Assembly: GCA_012797815.1 (NCBI GenBank)
Contig: JAAZOK010000163.1
Coordinates: 1-64,000 of the forward strand
Origin: Chloroflexota bacterium
Lineage (GTDB): Bacteria > Chloroflexota > Anaerolineae > Anaerolineales > Anaerolineaceae
Direction of reading: 5' to 3'
DNA length: 64,000 nucleotides
How positions within the stretch are numbered: the first letter of the stretch is position 1; each line of letters begins with the position of its first letter. Below, one piece after another: positions 54,108 through 63,195 of the stretch. A program made the translations under genes and the position numbers. The notes under the pieces were generated by a model that searched no databases, had not been told where the DNA came from, and saw only the letters and a list, made by a program, of their open reading frames with translations.

Positions 54108-56114
54108 ATGAGCACAAATAAAGATCTGGAAACGAGAGCAATTAAAACATTGCGATATTTATCAGTGGATGGGGTCCAGACTGCCGATTCAGGGCATCCT
54201 GGATTGCCGATGGGTACGGCAGCAATTGCGTATACCATTTGGACCCGGCATCTCAAGATCAACCCTAGCAATCCAAACTGGTTCAACCGGGACCGGTTTG
54301 TTCTTTCCGGTGGGCATGGATCAATGCTCATTTATTCATTGCTCCATCTCTCGGGCTTTGATTTAAGTCTGGATGAGTTGAAACATTTCCGTCAGTGGGG
54401 TAGCCTGACGCCTGGTCATCCGGAATATGGATTAACACCCGGTGTTGAGGTAACCACCGGACCATTGGGGCAGGGATTTGCCAATGGGGTAGGTATGGCG
54501 ATCGCCGAAGCGCATATGGCGGCTGAATTCAATGAGTCGCAGTTTGATGTGGTCGATCATTATGTTTATGCTATTGTGACGGATGGCGATCTAATGGAGG
54601 GGGTGGCTTCAGAGGCTGCATCTCTGGCAGGAACCCTGAAGTTGGGAAAATTGATCTATCTCTATGATGATAATCGCATCTCCATCGATGGTTCGACCGA
54701 CCTGGCATTTACCGAAGACCGTGCTAAACGTTTTGAAGCTTATGGATGGCATGTACAGCATGTAGAAGATGGCAATGATGTGGATGCGATTGATAAGGCA
54801 ATCAATGCCGCAAAACAGGACCCACGCCCATCCATCATCGTTTGCCGTACCCATATTGGTTATAGTTTACCTACCAAACAAGATACCGCAGGAGCTCATG
54901 GTAGCCCTCCGGGGTGGAGCGAAATCGACGCGTCGAAAGAAGCTCAGGATTGGCCTGTAGAACCACATTTCTTCATTCCAGAAGATGTCTTATCCCTGTA
55001 CCGGAACATTCAAGTAAATGGTGAAAAATACGAGACTGAATGGAATGAATTGATCAAGAAGTATCAGGAGAAATATCCGGAGAAGGCATCTGAACTCAGC
55101 CGCAGGATAAGGGGAGATTTACCGGCTGCGTGGGAGAAAACTCTTCCCGTATTTCCAGCGGATGCAAAGGGCATGGCTACCCGTGTTTCTTCCGGGAAGG
55201 TGATCAATGCCATCGCGAAAGAATTGCCGGAGATGATGGGTGGTTCAGCCGATCTGACACCATCAACGAAGACGTGGATGAATGAAAGTGGGACTTTTTC
55301 CGCGAGCGACCGGGCGGGTGCGAATCTGCATTTCGGAGTTCGCGAGCATGGTATGGGATCGGTAGTAAATGGCATGGCAGTCCACAAGGGATTGATCCCT
55401 TATGGAGCGACATTCCTGGTATTTTCCGATTATATGCGCCCTGCCATCAGGGTCTCGGCGTTGTCCCATTACCCGGTGGTATGGGTCTTTACCCATGACA
55501 GTATCGGGTTGGGCGAAGATGGACCGACCCACCAACCGGTGGAACATTTAGCGGCTCTGCGGGCGATTCCTCATCTTGTCACCATCCGTCCGGCAGATGC
55601 GAACGAAGTAAGCCAGGCGTGGAAGGCAGCCGTACAACGGAAGGATGGTCCGACTGTCTTGGTGCTCAGCCGTCAGGATCTACCAACCATTGATCGTTCC
55701 GTATATAGCTCTGCGGAGGGATTGTTGAAAGGTGCTTATGTATTGGCAGATATGGGGAAGGGCGATCCTGAAATAATTCTCATGGCGACCGGATCGGAAG
55801 TGCAGCTTGCTATCGCTGCCGCTAAAGCATTGGTTGAAAAAGGGAAATCGGTACGTGTGGTTTCCTTCCCATCCTGGGAATTATTCAACAAGCAGTCCAA
55901 GGAATATCAAGATTCCGTCCTGCTCCCATCTGTTCAAAATCGGGTTGCGATCGAAGCCGGTATCAAACAGGGTTGGGAAAAATGGTTGGGTGAAAAAGGC
56001 ATCATGATCGGGCTTGATCACTACGGCGCTTCTGCTCCGGCAGAGGTCTTATTTGAAAAATTTGGTTTTACCGTTGAGCATGTGGTAGATCAAACCTTGA
56101 AATTTTTCAATTGA
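54108..56114 (+). CDS. tkt: Transketolase
   Basis: A 668-residue thiamine-diphosphate enzyme of the pentose phosphate pathway. It has [39 protein letters not shown], the ThDP motif with TDGDLMEG, and in the C-terminal part [15 protein letters not shown] and [18 protein letters not shown]. The start is ATG 54108 after AAGGAAA; the frame is open from 54090. It heads a cluster with rpiB and tal-pgi, which together cover the non-oxidative branch. Confidence 0.96.
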   Translation: MSTNKDLETRAIKTLRYLSVDGVQTADSGHPGLPMGTAAIAYTIWTRHLKINPSNPNWFNRDRFVLSGGHGSMLIYSLLHLSGFDLSLDELKHFRQWGSLTPGHPEYGLTPGVEVTTGPLGQGFANGVGMAIAEAHMAAEFNESQFDVVDHYVYAIVTDGDLMEGVASEAASLAGTLKLGKLIYLYDDNRISIDGSTDLAFTEDRAKRFEAYGWHVQHVEDGNDVDAIDKAINAAKQDPRPSIIVCRTHIGYSLPTKQDTAGAHGSPPGWSEIDASKEAQDWPVEPHFFIPEDVLSLYRNIQVNGEKYETEWNELIKKYQEKYPEKASELSRRIRGDLPAAWEKTLPVFPADAKGMATRVSSGKVINAIAKELPEMMGGSADLTPSTKTWMNESGTFSASDRAGANLHFGVREHGMGSVVNGMAVHKGLIPYGATFLVFSDYMRPAIRVSALSHYPVVWVFTHDSIGLGEDGPTHQPVEHLAALRAIPHLVTIRPADANEVSQAWKAAVQRKDGPTVLVLSRQDLPTIDRSVYSSAEGLLKGAYVLADMGKGDPEIILMATGSEVQLAIAAAKALVEKGKSVRVVSFPSWELFNKQSKEYQDSVLLPSVQNRVAIEAGIKQGWEKWLGEKGIMIGLDHYGASAPAEVLFEKFGFTVEHVVDQTLKFFN

Positions 56115-56128
56115 AAGAAGGATCAACA

Positions 56129-56590
56129 ATGAAGGTAGCAGTTGGGACAGATCATGCAGGGTTTCTCTTAAAACAAACCGTGGTTGACACCGTCAAAGAG
56201 TTAGGACACGAAGTGCTCGACGTCGGTACTTTTTCCGATGCCAAATCGGTCGATTATCCGGATTTTGCATACAAGGTAGGAAAAACTATCCAAGACGGGC
56301 TGGCGGTACGCGGGATCACCATCTGTGGTTCCGGAATTGGCGCATGTATTGCTTCCAACAAAATGAATGGAATATATGCCGGGATATGTCATGATACTTA
56401 TTCGGCTCACCAGGGTGTGGAGCATGATGGAATGAACGTGCTGTGCCTGGGTGGTCGTGTGATCGGCCCGGAATTGGCGCGTGAGATCGTGATCAGTTTT
56501 CTCAATGCGCAAACCGAAGAAGTGGAACGGCATCAGAAGCGCCGTGGAAAAATCAAAGCAATCGAATCAGGAACTTACACGGGGGACTGA
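56129..56590 (+). CDS. rpiB: Ribose-5-phosphate isomerase B
   Basis: A 153-residue isomerase interconverting ribose 5-phosphate and ribulose 5-phosphate. VAVGTDHAGFLLKQTV, YPDFAYKV and ITICGSGIGACIASNKMNGIYAGICHD (active-site Cys in CGSGIG) are typical of RpiB/LacAB. The start is ATG 56129 with AAGAAGG upstream. Its stop overlaps the tal-pgi ATG by one base. Confidence 0.95.
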   Translation: MKVAVGTDHAGFLLKQTVVDTVKELGHEVLDVGTFSDAKSVDYPDFAYKVGKTIQDGLAVRGITICGSGIGACIASNKMNGIYAGICHDTYSAHQGVEHDGMNVLCLGGRVIGPELAREIVISFLNAQTEEVERHQKRRGKIKAIESGTYTGD

Positions 56591-59352
56591 TGGATAAATT
56601 TGCAGCTTTGTCAAAAATTGGTCAATCCATATGGTATGACAATATCCAGCGAGATCTGCTTGAGGATGGGACTATCGAACGATATGTTAATGCCGGAATG
56701 ATTTCCGGCATTACTTCAAATCCATCGATTTTCAAGAAAGCTATTTTAAATTCCCCCAGTTACCGACAACCGCTAAAAACCATGGCTTGGGCAGGTTGGA
56801 AAACGTCCCAGATCTATGAGGAACTGGCAGTGGAGGATATTCAAAATGCTGCAGCGTATCTATTCCCTATATATAGGGATAGTGGAAGAAAAGATGGTTT
56901 TGTAAGTTTGGAGGTCGATCCACGTCTGGCGTATGATACCAATGCCACCATCGCGGAAGCCAGTCGCTTATGGAAAGTTGTGGATCGGGAAAACCTGATG
57001 ATAAAGATCCCGGCTACCACAGCAGGTATTCCGGCTATCCGTGCCAGCATAGCGGCGGGAATCAATGTCAATGTGACACTGATCTTTTCCATACAGCGCT
57101 ATGGGGAAGTGATGGATGCTTATTTGAATGGACTGGAAGATCGTCTTCGGGAAGGCAAGGAAATCTCCGGCATCGCATCCGTGGCTTCTTTCTTCGTTTC
57201 CCGTTTTGACACGAAAATCGATAAACGTTTAGCAGATCTCTCTATTTCCCAAACCGGTGGGCTATTCGGTAAAGCGGCTATTGCGAATGCCAGACTGGCA
57301 TATGACAGTTTCAAACGAGTATTTCAGGGTGAGCGATTCCTTGCCCTAAAGAAAGAAGGTGCCCAGCTTCAAAGACCTCTATGGGCTTCTACCAGCACGA
57401 AGAATCCAGATTATCGCGATGTATTGTATGTAGAGGAATTAATCGGTGCTGACACCGTTAATACGATTCCTCCCGCTACTCTGGAAGCATTTGCAGAGCA
57501 TGGAGAGGTTGTGGATAAGCTTTCTGATCCTTCAGCCGGGGCTGCCAGGATCGTAAAAACATTGTCCGGATTCGGGATTGATCTCGAAGAGGTTGCCGGA
57601 GAACTTGAACACGAGGGTGTCCGGCAATTCATGGATGCCTTCACGGAAATGATGGATGCCCTGGAAGATCAACGTGCCAAAGCTGTCCGTGAATTGGGCT
57701 CTCTACAGCAGGTGGTAGCGGATCGTGTTGCCACTCTTGATCAGGACCAATTCTGCTCAGGAATGTTTGCCAAACAGGCTGACTTGTGGACCAAGGATGA
57801 GGCCGGGCAAGCAGAAGTGAAAATCCGATTGGGCTGGTTGGAAGCTCCGGAGAATGGATTTTCATTCGTACCTGAATTGGAAAATCTTACGAAAATTCTT
57901 CATAAAGAAGGATATCGTCATGCAGTTCTGATCGGTATGGGCGGATCTTCCCTGGCAGCAGAGGTAATGAGCAGAATCCTGGGAAAACAGGGGAACGGAC
58001 TTGAATTGCGTATATTGGATTCAACAGATCCATCGCAGATAGAGCACCTGTTCACATGGGCTGGGATCGAAAAAACGATCTTCCTGATCAGTAGCAAATC
58101 CGGGGGAACCGCAGAAGTCATGGCTGGGTTCCAGTACGCCTGGCAGCAAACGGTCGCCGAAGGAATAAAAGAACCGGGCAGCCATTTCATCGCAGTTACC
58201 GATCCGGGCACCTCCTTACAAAAATTGGCAGAAGAGCATCATTTTCGGGCAGTTTTCAATGCTGATCCGCATGTGGGGGGGCGTTACTCCGCATTAACTG
58301 CATTCGGACTCGTTCCTGCTGCTTTGATCGGAAGCGATGTTACATCGTTATTGAAATCGGCGCAGACAATGCGTGAAAAATGTGATCCGCACGTGCCTGC
58401 CGGCAGAAATCCGGGTCTGGTTTTAGGCGCTGTGCTCGGAGAAGCATATCGCAATGGAAGAGATAAGCTGACCATTATCACTGATGCGGGATGGCTTCCT
58501 TTCGGTTCGTGGGTCGAACAACTGATCGCAGAAAGCAGTGGAAAAGAAGGAAAGGGCATCCTGCCGATCGATCTGGAACCGGTCAGGGATGCGACCCATT
58601 ATGCACAGGATCGTATCTTTGTATATCTACGTCAGGATGGAAAAGAGGACCAACGGATTGCAGATATTCAGGGTGCCGGACATCCCTGTTTGGTATTGGA
58701 AGTGACTGAAAAGAATGCACTGGTACAGGAATTCTATCAATGGGAATTTGCTACTGCCACTGCCTGTGCCATCATCGGAGTGAACGCCTTCGACCAACCG
58801 AATGTCCAGGATAGCAAAACACGCACCAAGAAAAAGATCAAAGCCATCCAGGAGACCGGTAAGCTTGAAAAAGAAAATATCCTGTGGGAGGATGAAAATG
58901 TTCAAGTATCCTCAAACTCCATCGAAGAAGTGAAGAGTCGAAATTTTAGAGGGATATTACAGCAATTCCTAAGTGATATATCTCCTGATAACTATGTGGC
59001 TCTGAACGCCTTTGTCGAACGCGATGAGAATAATCAAACCCTATTGCAGAATTTCAGACAGCAAATTGGCGCCCAATATGGCGTTGCAACCACGCTTGGT
59101 TTTGGACCACGTTTCTTACATTCCACCGGACAGTTACATAAGGGGGGCAAGAATAATGGTTACTTCATCGTTATCACGACCACTGAAAAACAACACATTA
59201 TAGTGCCTGATCTTGGCATCACCTTCGAACAACTTATCCATGCACAGGCCCTGGGCGATATCGAAGCGTTGGATGCCTCGAAGCGCAAGGTGCTCTATTT
59301 GCATTTTAAAGCTGATAATCTTAAATCACTTGCTGTGGAATTGGAGAGCTAA
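56590..59352 (+). CDS. tal-pgi: Bifunctional transaldolase / glucose-6-phosphate isomerase
   Basis: A 920-residue fusion. Residues 1 to about 370 are transaldolase: GMISGITSNPSIFKKAI, the Schiff-base lysine in NLMIKIPATTAGIPA, and GIASVASFFVSRFDTKIDKRL. From about 430 onward is phosphoglucose isomerase: AVLIGMGGSSLAAEVM, SSKSGGTAEVMA, and the C-terminal GFGPRFLHSTGQLHKGG. Such fusions are known in several bacteria and link the pentose phosphate route to glycolysis. The gene overlaps rpiB by one base and converges with the ROK kinase gene, overlapping by four. Confidence 0.95.
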   Translation: MDKFAALSKIGQSIWYDNIQRDLLEDGTIERYVNAGMISGITSNPSIFKKAILNSPSYRQPLKTMAWAGWKTSQIYEELAVEDIQNAAAYLFPIYRDSGRKDGFVSLEVDPRLAYDTNATIAEASRLWKVVDRENLMIKIPATTAGIPAIRASIAAGINVNVTLIFSIQRYGEVMDAYLNGLEDRLREGKEISGIASVASFFVSRFDTKIDKRLADLSISQTGGLFGKAAIANARLAYDSFKRVFQGERFLALKKEGAQLQRPLWASTSTKNPDYRDVLYVEELIGADTVNTIPPATLEAFAEHGEVVDKLSDPSAGAARIVKTLSGFGIDLEEVAGELEHEGVRQFMDAFTEMMDALEDQRAKAVRELGSLQQVVADRVATLDQDQFCSGMFAKQADLWTKDEAGQAEVKIRLGWLEAPENGFSFVPELENLTKILHKEGYRHAVLIGMGGSSLAAEVMSRILGKQGNGLELRILDSTDPSQIEHLFTWAGIEKTIFLISSKSGGTAEVMAGFQYAWQQTVAEGIKEPGSHFIAVTDPGTSLQKLAEEHHFRAVFNADPHVGGRYSALTAFGLVPAALIGSDVTSLLKSAQTMREKCDPHVPAGRNPGLVLGAVLGEAYRNGRDKLTIITDAGWLPFGSWVEQLIAESSGKEGKGILPIDLEPVRDATHYAQDRIFVYLRQDGKEDQRIADIQGAGHPCLVLEVTEKNALVQEFYQWEFATATACAIIGVNAFDQPNVQDSKTRTKKKIKAIQETGKLEKENILWEDENVQVSSNSIEEVKSRNFRGILQQFLSDISPDNYVALNAFVERDENNQTLLQNFRQQIGAQYGVATTLGFGPRFLHSTGQLHKGGKNNGYFIVITTTEKQHIIVPDLGITFEQLIHAQALGDIEALDASKRKVLYLHFKADNLKSLAVELES

Positions 59353-60239
59353 TCGACCAGCGAGCGCGCCAGCGCAATTGCTCCCAATACTCCTGATCTG
59401 GTTCCCAATCCCGGTGGGACGATATATTGATCGATGTTTTCAAGGATAGCAGGAATTTGTAAGTAGCCATTCAGCAGTTCGATGACCTTGATACGGATCA
59501 AAGGGAATAGATGAGTTTGCTGCATTACCCCGCCTCCCAGAATGATGATTTCCGGAGATAAAACGTTGATATAGGTGCTCAATGCCTGGGCAATGTAAAA
59601 TGTCTCCTGATCCCAGGCAGGATGGTGCGGTTCTAATAGGGCAGCATCCCTTCCCCAGCGTGCTTTCAAAGCAGGACCACTTGCCAATCCTTCAAAACAA
59701 TGGGAATGATAGGGACAAACCCCTTTAAAGTCGTCTTCACTGAAGGGTTGTGCGAGGAAAATATGCCCCATTTCCGGATGCAAAAGCCCATGATAGGGTT
59801 TGCGTGCAATGATGGCTCCTCCACCGATGCCTGTACCGATGGTGAGATAAAGAATGTTTTGTAACCCCTGTCCGGCACCCCAATACAATTCCCCCAGAGC
59901 AGCTGCATTTACATCGGTATCCAGATCAATGGGCAGGTGTAACCTGTCTTCCAGTTCTTTAACGATATTTACGTTCTGCCAGGCGGTTTTCGGTGTGGAG
60001 GTAATGCATCCATAATGAGTTGATCGCTTATTCAGGTCCAATGGACCAAATGATCCAATCCCAAGCGACTTTAAAGTTATCTTTCTTGAAAGAGATTCTT
60101 CGAGGAAGAAATTTACCACCCTGGTGAGGGTTTCATGCGGAGTGGTGGTGGGAATTCTGGTTTCAACTAGAATGTTTTGAGGATCCTCTGCAATAATACA
60201 ATTAAATTTTGTTCCGCCTGCTTCGATACCAGCATACAT
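59349..60239 (-). CDS. ROK-family sugar kinase (fructokinase/glucokinase type)
   Basis: A 296-residue kinase. AGIEAGGTKFNCIIAE is the phosphate-binding start. LTIGTGIGGGAIIARKPYHGLLHPEMGHIF contains the catalytic region, and CPYHSHCFEGLASGPA the ROK zinc motif. This layout is closest to fructokinases of the ScrK/GmuE group, although substrate specificity among ROK kinases is hard to tell. I take ATG 60239 (AAGGAA upstream); an in-frame TTG at 60245 is possible. It is the second ROK kinase in the window after ppgK. Confidence 0.9.
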   Translation of the reverse strand: MYAGIEAGGTKFNCIIAEDPQNILVETRIPTTTPHETLTRVVNFFLEESLSRKITLKSLGIGSFGPLDLNKRSTHYGCITSTPKTAWQNVNIVKELEDRLHLPIDLDTDVNAAALGELYWGAGQGLQNILYLTIGTGIGGGAIIARKPYHGLLHPEMGHIFLAQPFSEDDFKGVCPYHSHCFEGLASGPALKARWGRDAALLEPHHPAWDQETFYIAQALSTYINVLSPEIIILGGGVMQQTHLFPLIRIKVIELLNGYLQIPAILENIDQYIVPPGLGTRSGVLGAIALARSLVD

Positions 60240-60353
60240 ATTCAATTCCTTTTTTTACCTTTATTTTAACTTTAAAATTCCCCTTTAATTCCATATCGCT
60301 TTTATAATACAGGGGTTATTCATCTTGGACTAAAGCGAAAGGATTCATAGCGT

Positions 60354-61532
60354 ATGGATATTTTTAAAAAATGCAGAGAATACACCGACGCGAAGGCCGT
60401 TATGGCAAAAGGGATCTACCCTTACTTTCTTCCACTGACGGAAAATGAAGGGACGGAGGTGGTGTATGAGGGGAAACGTATCATTATGTGCGGTTCCAAT
60501 AATTATCTGGGGCTTACCACCCATCCAAAAGTAAAGGAAGCCGCGATTAAAGCCATTGAACGTTTCGGCACAAGCTGCACCGGCTCCAGATTCCTGAACG
60601 GTACGTTGGAATTGCACGAGCAGCTTGAGAAAGAACTGGCTGATTTTGTAGGTAAAGAAGAAGCGCTGGTTTTTTCAACTGGTATGCAGACTAACCTGGG
60701 AACTATCAGCAGTCTGATGACCAGAGACGATGTCGTGATTCTTGATAAAGAAGATCACGCCAGTATTGTGGACGGAGCCCGTCTTGGATATGGCAAGATC
60801 GAACGTTTCCGCCATAATGACATTGAACATCTTGAACGAGTTTTAAAATCCATCCCTGAGAACAATGGAAAACTGGTCGTTGTTGACGGTGTATTTTCCA
60901 TGGGTGGAGATCTGGCGGATCTCCCTCAAATACTCCCATTGGTAAAGAAGTATGGCGCCCGTATCATGGTGGATGACGCACATGGCATGGGTGTGACCGG
61001 GGGGGGAAAGGGAACCGCGCATGAATTTGGCATGGATGACGATGTAGATCTGATCATGTCCACATTCAGCAAATCCTTCGCTTCTCTGTGGGGCTTTATC
61101 GCAGGAGATAGTGATGTTGTCCATTATATAAAACACACTGCACGAGCCCTTATATTTAGTGCCAGTATTCCTGCTTCCAATGCGGCTTCCGTTCTTGAAG
61201 CGATCAAAGTTATCAGAGCCGAACCAGAACGGGTCGATCGGGTAAACGCCATTGGCGAGACAATCCGCACTGAATTGCGCAGGATGGGTTTTAATATCGG
61301 TGATTCGGTAACCCCCATTGTTCCGGTCATCATTGGAGACGATACGCTCACATTCATGACATGGAAAGCCTTGTTTGAAAACGGGGTTTTTGTCAATCCG
61401 GTGGTCTCCCCGGCCGTGCCGGCAGGACAGCAATTATTGAGAACCAGCTACATGGCTACTCAGACAGATGAACAGATCGATAAAGTGTTGCAGGTCTTTG
61501 AGAAAGTTGGGAAGGATCTTGCCATCATCTAG
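60354..61532 (+). CDS. Alpha-oxoamine synthase (serine palmitoyltransferase / KBL / BioF family)
   Basis: A 392-residue PLP enzyme that condenses an amino acid with an acyl-CoA. GSNNYLGLTTHPKV, RFGTSCTGSRFLNGT, HASIVDGARL, VDDAHGMGVTGG and the lysine in STFSKSFASLWGF are present. The SKSFAS sequence and extended N-terminus resemble bacterial serine palmitoyltransferases more than BioF or Kbl, but the assignment is not safe. A methyltransferase gene overlaps its 3' end. If it is a palmitoyltransferase, the organism may make sphingolipid-like lipids. Confidence 0.82.
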   Translation: MDIFKKCREYTDAKAVMAKGIYPYFLPLTENEGTEVVYEGKRIIMCGSNNYLGLTTHPKVKEAAIKAIERFGTSCTGSRFLNGTLELHEQLEKELADFVGKEEALVFSTGMQTNLGTISSLMTRDDVVILDKEDHASIVDGARLGYGKIERFRHNDIEHLERVLKSIPENNGKLVVVDGVFSMGGDLADLPQILPLVKKYGARIMVDDAHGMGVTGGGKGTAHEFGMDDDVDLIMSTFSKSFASLWGFIAGDSDVVHYIKHTARALIFSASIPASNAASVLEAIKVIRAEPERVDRVNAIGETIRTELRRMGFNIGDSVTPIVPVIIGDDTLTFMTWKALFENGVFVNPVVSPAVPAGQQLLRTSYMATQTDEQIDKVLQVFEKVGKDLAII

Positions 61533-62097
61533 AAAGATCGGCTTTTTTAACCTGACCGCTCCTATTTATGATCATGTTTTCCACCCTGCTCTGGGCGAAC
61601 TTTGCCAGCAGGGTGGATTTGCAGACGAGGGGATCATTGTCGATATCGGTGGGGGAACCGGACGGATGGCGGCTTCGCTCCAAAATGGAAAAAGAAAGGT
61701 ATTGGTTGCCGATGCATCGATGAAGATGCTGCTGCAATCCATCAAAAGGGCGGAACTGTGGGCAGTAGGTGCCGATGCTGTACACTTGCCCTTTCGCACA
61801 GGGTGTGTTGCCGGCATTCTAATTGCAGATGCTTATCACCATTTTCAAAAGCGGGAAGAAGTGATCAGGGAGAGTGCCAGATTATTGCGCAAAGATGGTA
61901 TTCTCTACATTTTTGAGCCCAATATCAAAAAGATTGCAGTGAAAATCGTTGCTTTGCTTGAATGGATGTTAGGTATGAAAAGCAAGTTCTTTCATATATC
62001 GGAAATTCAATCTCTGGTCAGCGGATACGGCTTCCAGGTAATAGAACTCAAAGAAGATGGTGCTTCAATTCGTTTGTGTTTTAAGCGGATCGGTTAA
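61519..62097 (+). CDS. Class I SAM-dependent methyltransferase
   Basis: A methyltransferase of about 192 residues. IIVDIGGGTGRMAASL is motif I, VLVADAS follows, and GILIADAYHHFQKREEVIRESARLLRKDGILYIFEPN fits the UbiE/type 11 group. The start is uncertain. The open frame begins at ATG 61468, but that would overlap the preceding gene by 65 bases. TTG 61519 has AAGGA just upstream and gives a 14-base overlap, so I prefer it. Substrate is unknown; coupling to the oxoamine synthase suggests lipid modification. Confidence 0.75.
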   Translation: MPSSRKIGFFNLTAPIYDHVFHPALGELCQQGGFADEGIIVDIGGGTGRMAASLQNGKRKVLVADASMKMLLQSIKRAELWAVGADAVHLPFRTGCVAGILIADAYHHFQKREEVIRESARLLRKDGILYIFEPNIKKIAVKIVALLEWMLGMKSKFFHISEIQSLVSGYGFQVIELKEDGASIRLCFKRIG

Positions 62098-62438
62098 AAT
62101 AATCCCCAATTGAAGGAAGACGGGTCTTCCATCATCGATTGATCCCATACTTCGCTGCCGTAGATCACAGTAGCCTTTTTCCCACTGGTATCTTTGGCGA
62201 TCCGGCGAGCGGATTCCAGCAAAGCAGGACCATAAGGGCAATAGGGGGTCGTGAGAATCATGGTGATGATGATCTGTTCGTCAGAAATTTCCACATCCCG
62301 CACCAATCCCAGCTGGATGATATCACTCCCTATTTCAGGATCTTTCACGTCGCGAAAAGCTTCTCGCAATTCGCCGGCGAGTTCAGGATGAGTGGTATTG
62401 GCTTTCCATTCAGGTATATTAATTTCTTCTTCAGGCAT
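62094..62438 (-). CDS. sufT: SufT/MIP18-family iron-sulfur cluster assembly protein
   Basis: A 114-residue DUF59-family protein. The conserved REAFRDVKDPEIGSDIIQLGLVRDV and the Cys in TTPYCPYGP are typical of SufT, which aids Fe-S cluster maturation. Its start overlaps the end of the regulator gene by 8 bases. The regulator is divergent from sufC, so this gene belongs to the suf locus. It converges with the methyltransferase and overlaps it by four bases. Confidence 0.88.
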   Translation of the reverse strand: MPEEEINIPEWKANTTHPELAGELREAFRDVKDPEIGSDIIQLGLVRDVEISDEQIIITMILTTPYCPYGPALLESARRIAKDTSGKKATVIYGSEVWDQSMMEDPSSFNWGLF

Positions 62439-63054
62439 TTTGATTTATCACAGTAAAGGAATAGGTACAAAGGTCTTTATCTTGTTTCTGGCGTGAGATC
62501 TGGCTGACGGGGATATCCAGAATATTGGAAATAATAGAGCGATCGAACAAACATACTTCGGGATGATTATCACCGATCTTGAAAAACGGGCATGAAATTT
62601 CCCTTATTCGATATTCATCTCCGTCTTTTTCCCATTCCACATCAAAACCCTCATTATCCAGCACGGTGGTAAGCAAATCAAGTCGTTCTTCGATCGTCAT
62701 GGTTTTCAATAAAGGTTCATATTCTGAGGTCAGTTTTTCTGCCATATTATTGAAGATAGCATTGATATTGTTGGCTGGTAAAGCATTCTTAATCTCGTCC
62801 ATCAAGGAATTGACCAGGTGGTAGTAACGAGAAGGAAAATTTTCCATGCCCATTTCGGTCAGAGAGTATACCAACCTTGGGCGACCAACACCATGACGTT
62901 CCTCTTCAGCGATGATCAATCCCTCCGCCTGTAGATTGGTGAGGTGGTGTCGAACTGAAATGGCATTGATATCCACCTGTTCGGCGATCTCGACGATCGT
63001 TGATTTCGGATGGGTCTTAATGGTCGATAACACTTTTTCGCGAGTTGTTTTCAT
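62431..63054 (-). CDS. sufR: SufR-like winged-helix iron-sulfur regulator
   Basis: A 207-residue regulator from ATG 63054. The N-terminal winged helix (EIAEQVDINAISVRHHLTNLQAEGLI) is followed by GVGRPRLVYSLT, as in SufR and related regulators. The C-terminal region has cysteines at 155, 168 and 196. The first two are spaced CX12C, the spacing at the start of the cyanobacterial SufR cluster motif (CX12CX13CX14C as I recall it). The third is 27 residues on, where the family's last Cys would fall with the middle one missing. It may therefore sense Fe-S status and repress the suf genes. It is divergent from sufC and coupled to sufT. Confidence 0.85.
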   Translation of the reverse strand: MKTTREKVLSTIKTHPKSTIVEIAEQVDINAISVRHHLTNLQAEGLIIAEEERHGVGRPRLVYSLTEMGMENFPSRYYHLVNSLMDEIKNALPANNINAIFNNMAEKLTSEYEPLLKTMTIEERLDLLTTVLDNEGFDVEWEKDGDEYRIREISCPFFKIGDNHPEVCLFDRSIISNILDIPVSQISRQKQDKDLCTYSFTVINQNA

Positions 63055-63082
63055 ATTCTTATTTCTACTATTTTCCGGTAAC

Positions 63083-63111
63083 ACTATAACATGGGCTGGC
63101 AGAAAAGTCAA
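63083..63111 (-). promoter_or_regulatory. sufR promoter
   Basis: On the minus strand TTGACT and TATAGT are separated by exactly 17 bases. Both boxes are near-consensus for a housekeeping sigma factor. The -10 ends 28 bases before the sufR start. Confidence 0.75.
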
Positions 63112-63119
63112 TAATAGTG

Positions 63120-63136
63120 ATATTTATAATAAATAT
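63120..63136. promoter_or_regulatory. Palindrome between the two suf -35 boxes
   Basis: ATATTTA-TAA-TAAATAT is a 7+3+7 palindrome that touches the sufC -35. A regulator bound here could control both promoters. Confidence 0.5.
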
Positions 63137-63164
63137 TGACCAAATCGTAGCAGCATGGTATACT
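63136..63164 (+). promoter_or_regulatory. sufC operon promoter
   Basis: TTGACC and TATACT are separated by exactly 17 bases. The -10 ends 31 bases before ATG 63196. The -35 boxes of sufC and sufR lie back to back, 24 bases apart. Confidence 0.8.
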
Positions 63165-63175
63165 CTCGCTGCTAC
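63147..63175. promoter_or_regulatory. Inverted repeat flanking the sufC -10 (candidate SufR operator)
   Basis: GTAGCAGC (63147-63154) and GCTGCTAC (63168-63175) are perfect 8-bp arms separated by 13 bases that hold the -10 box. Their position suits a repressor that blocks polymerase. Confidence 0.6.
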
Positions 63176-63195
63176 CGGAAAGGAACAAAAAAAGA

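Noticed and set aside
61468-61518. ATG 61468 as the methyltransferase start
   Set aside because: It would overlap the oxoamine synthase gene by 65 bases and adds residues unrelated to the methyltransferase fold.
63107-63140. Inverted repeat GTCAATA...TATTGAC in the suf region
   Set aside because: Both arms coincide with the back-to-back -35 boxes of the divergent promoters, so the symmetry is explained by those elements.
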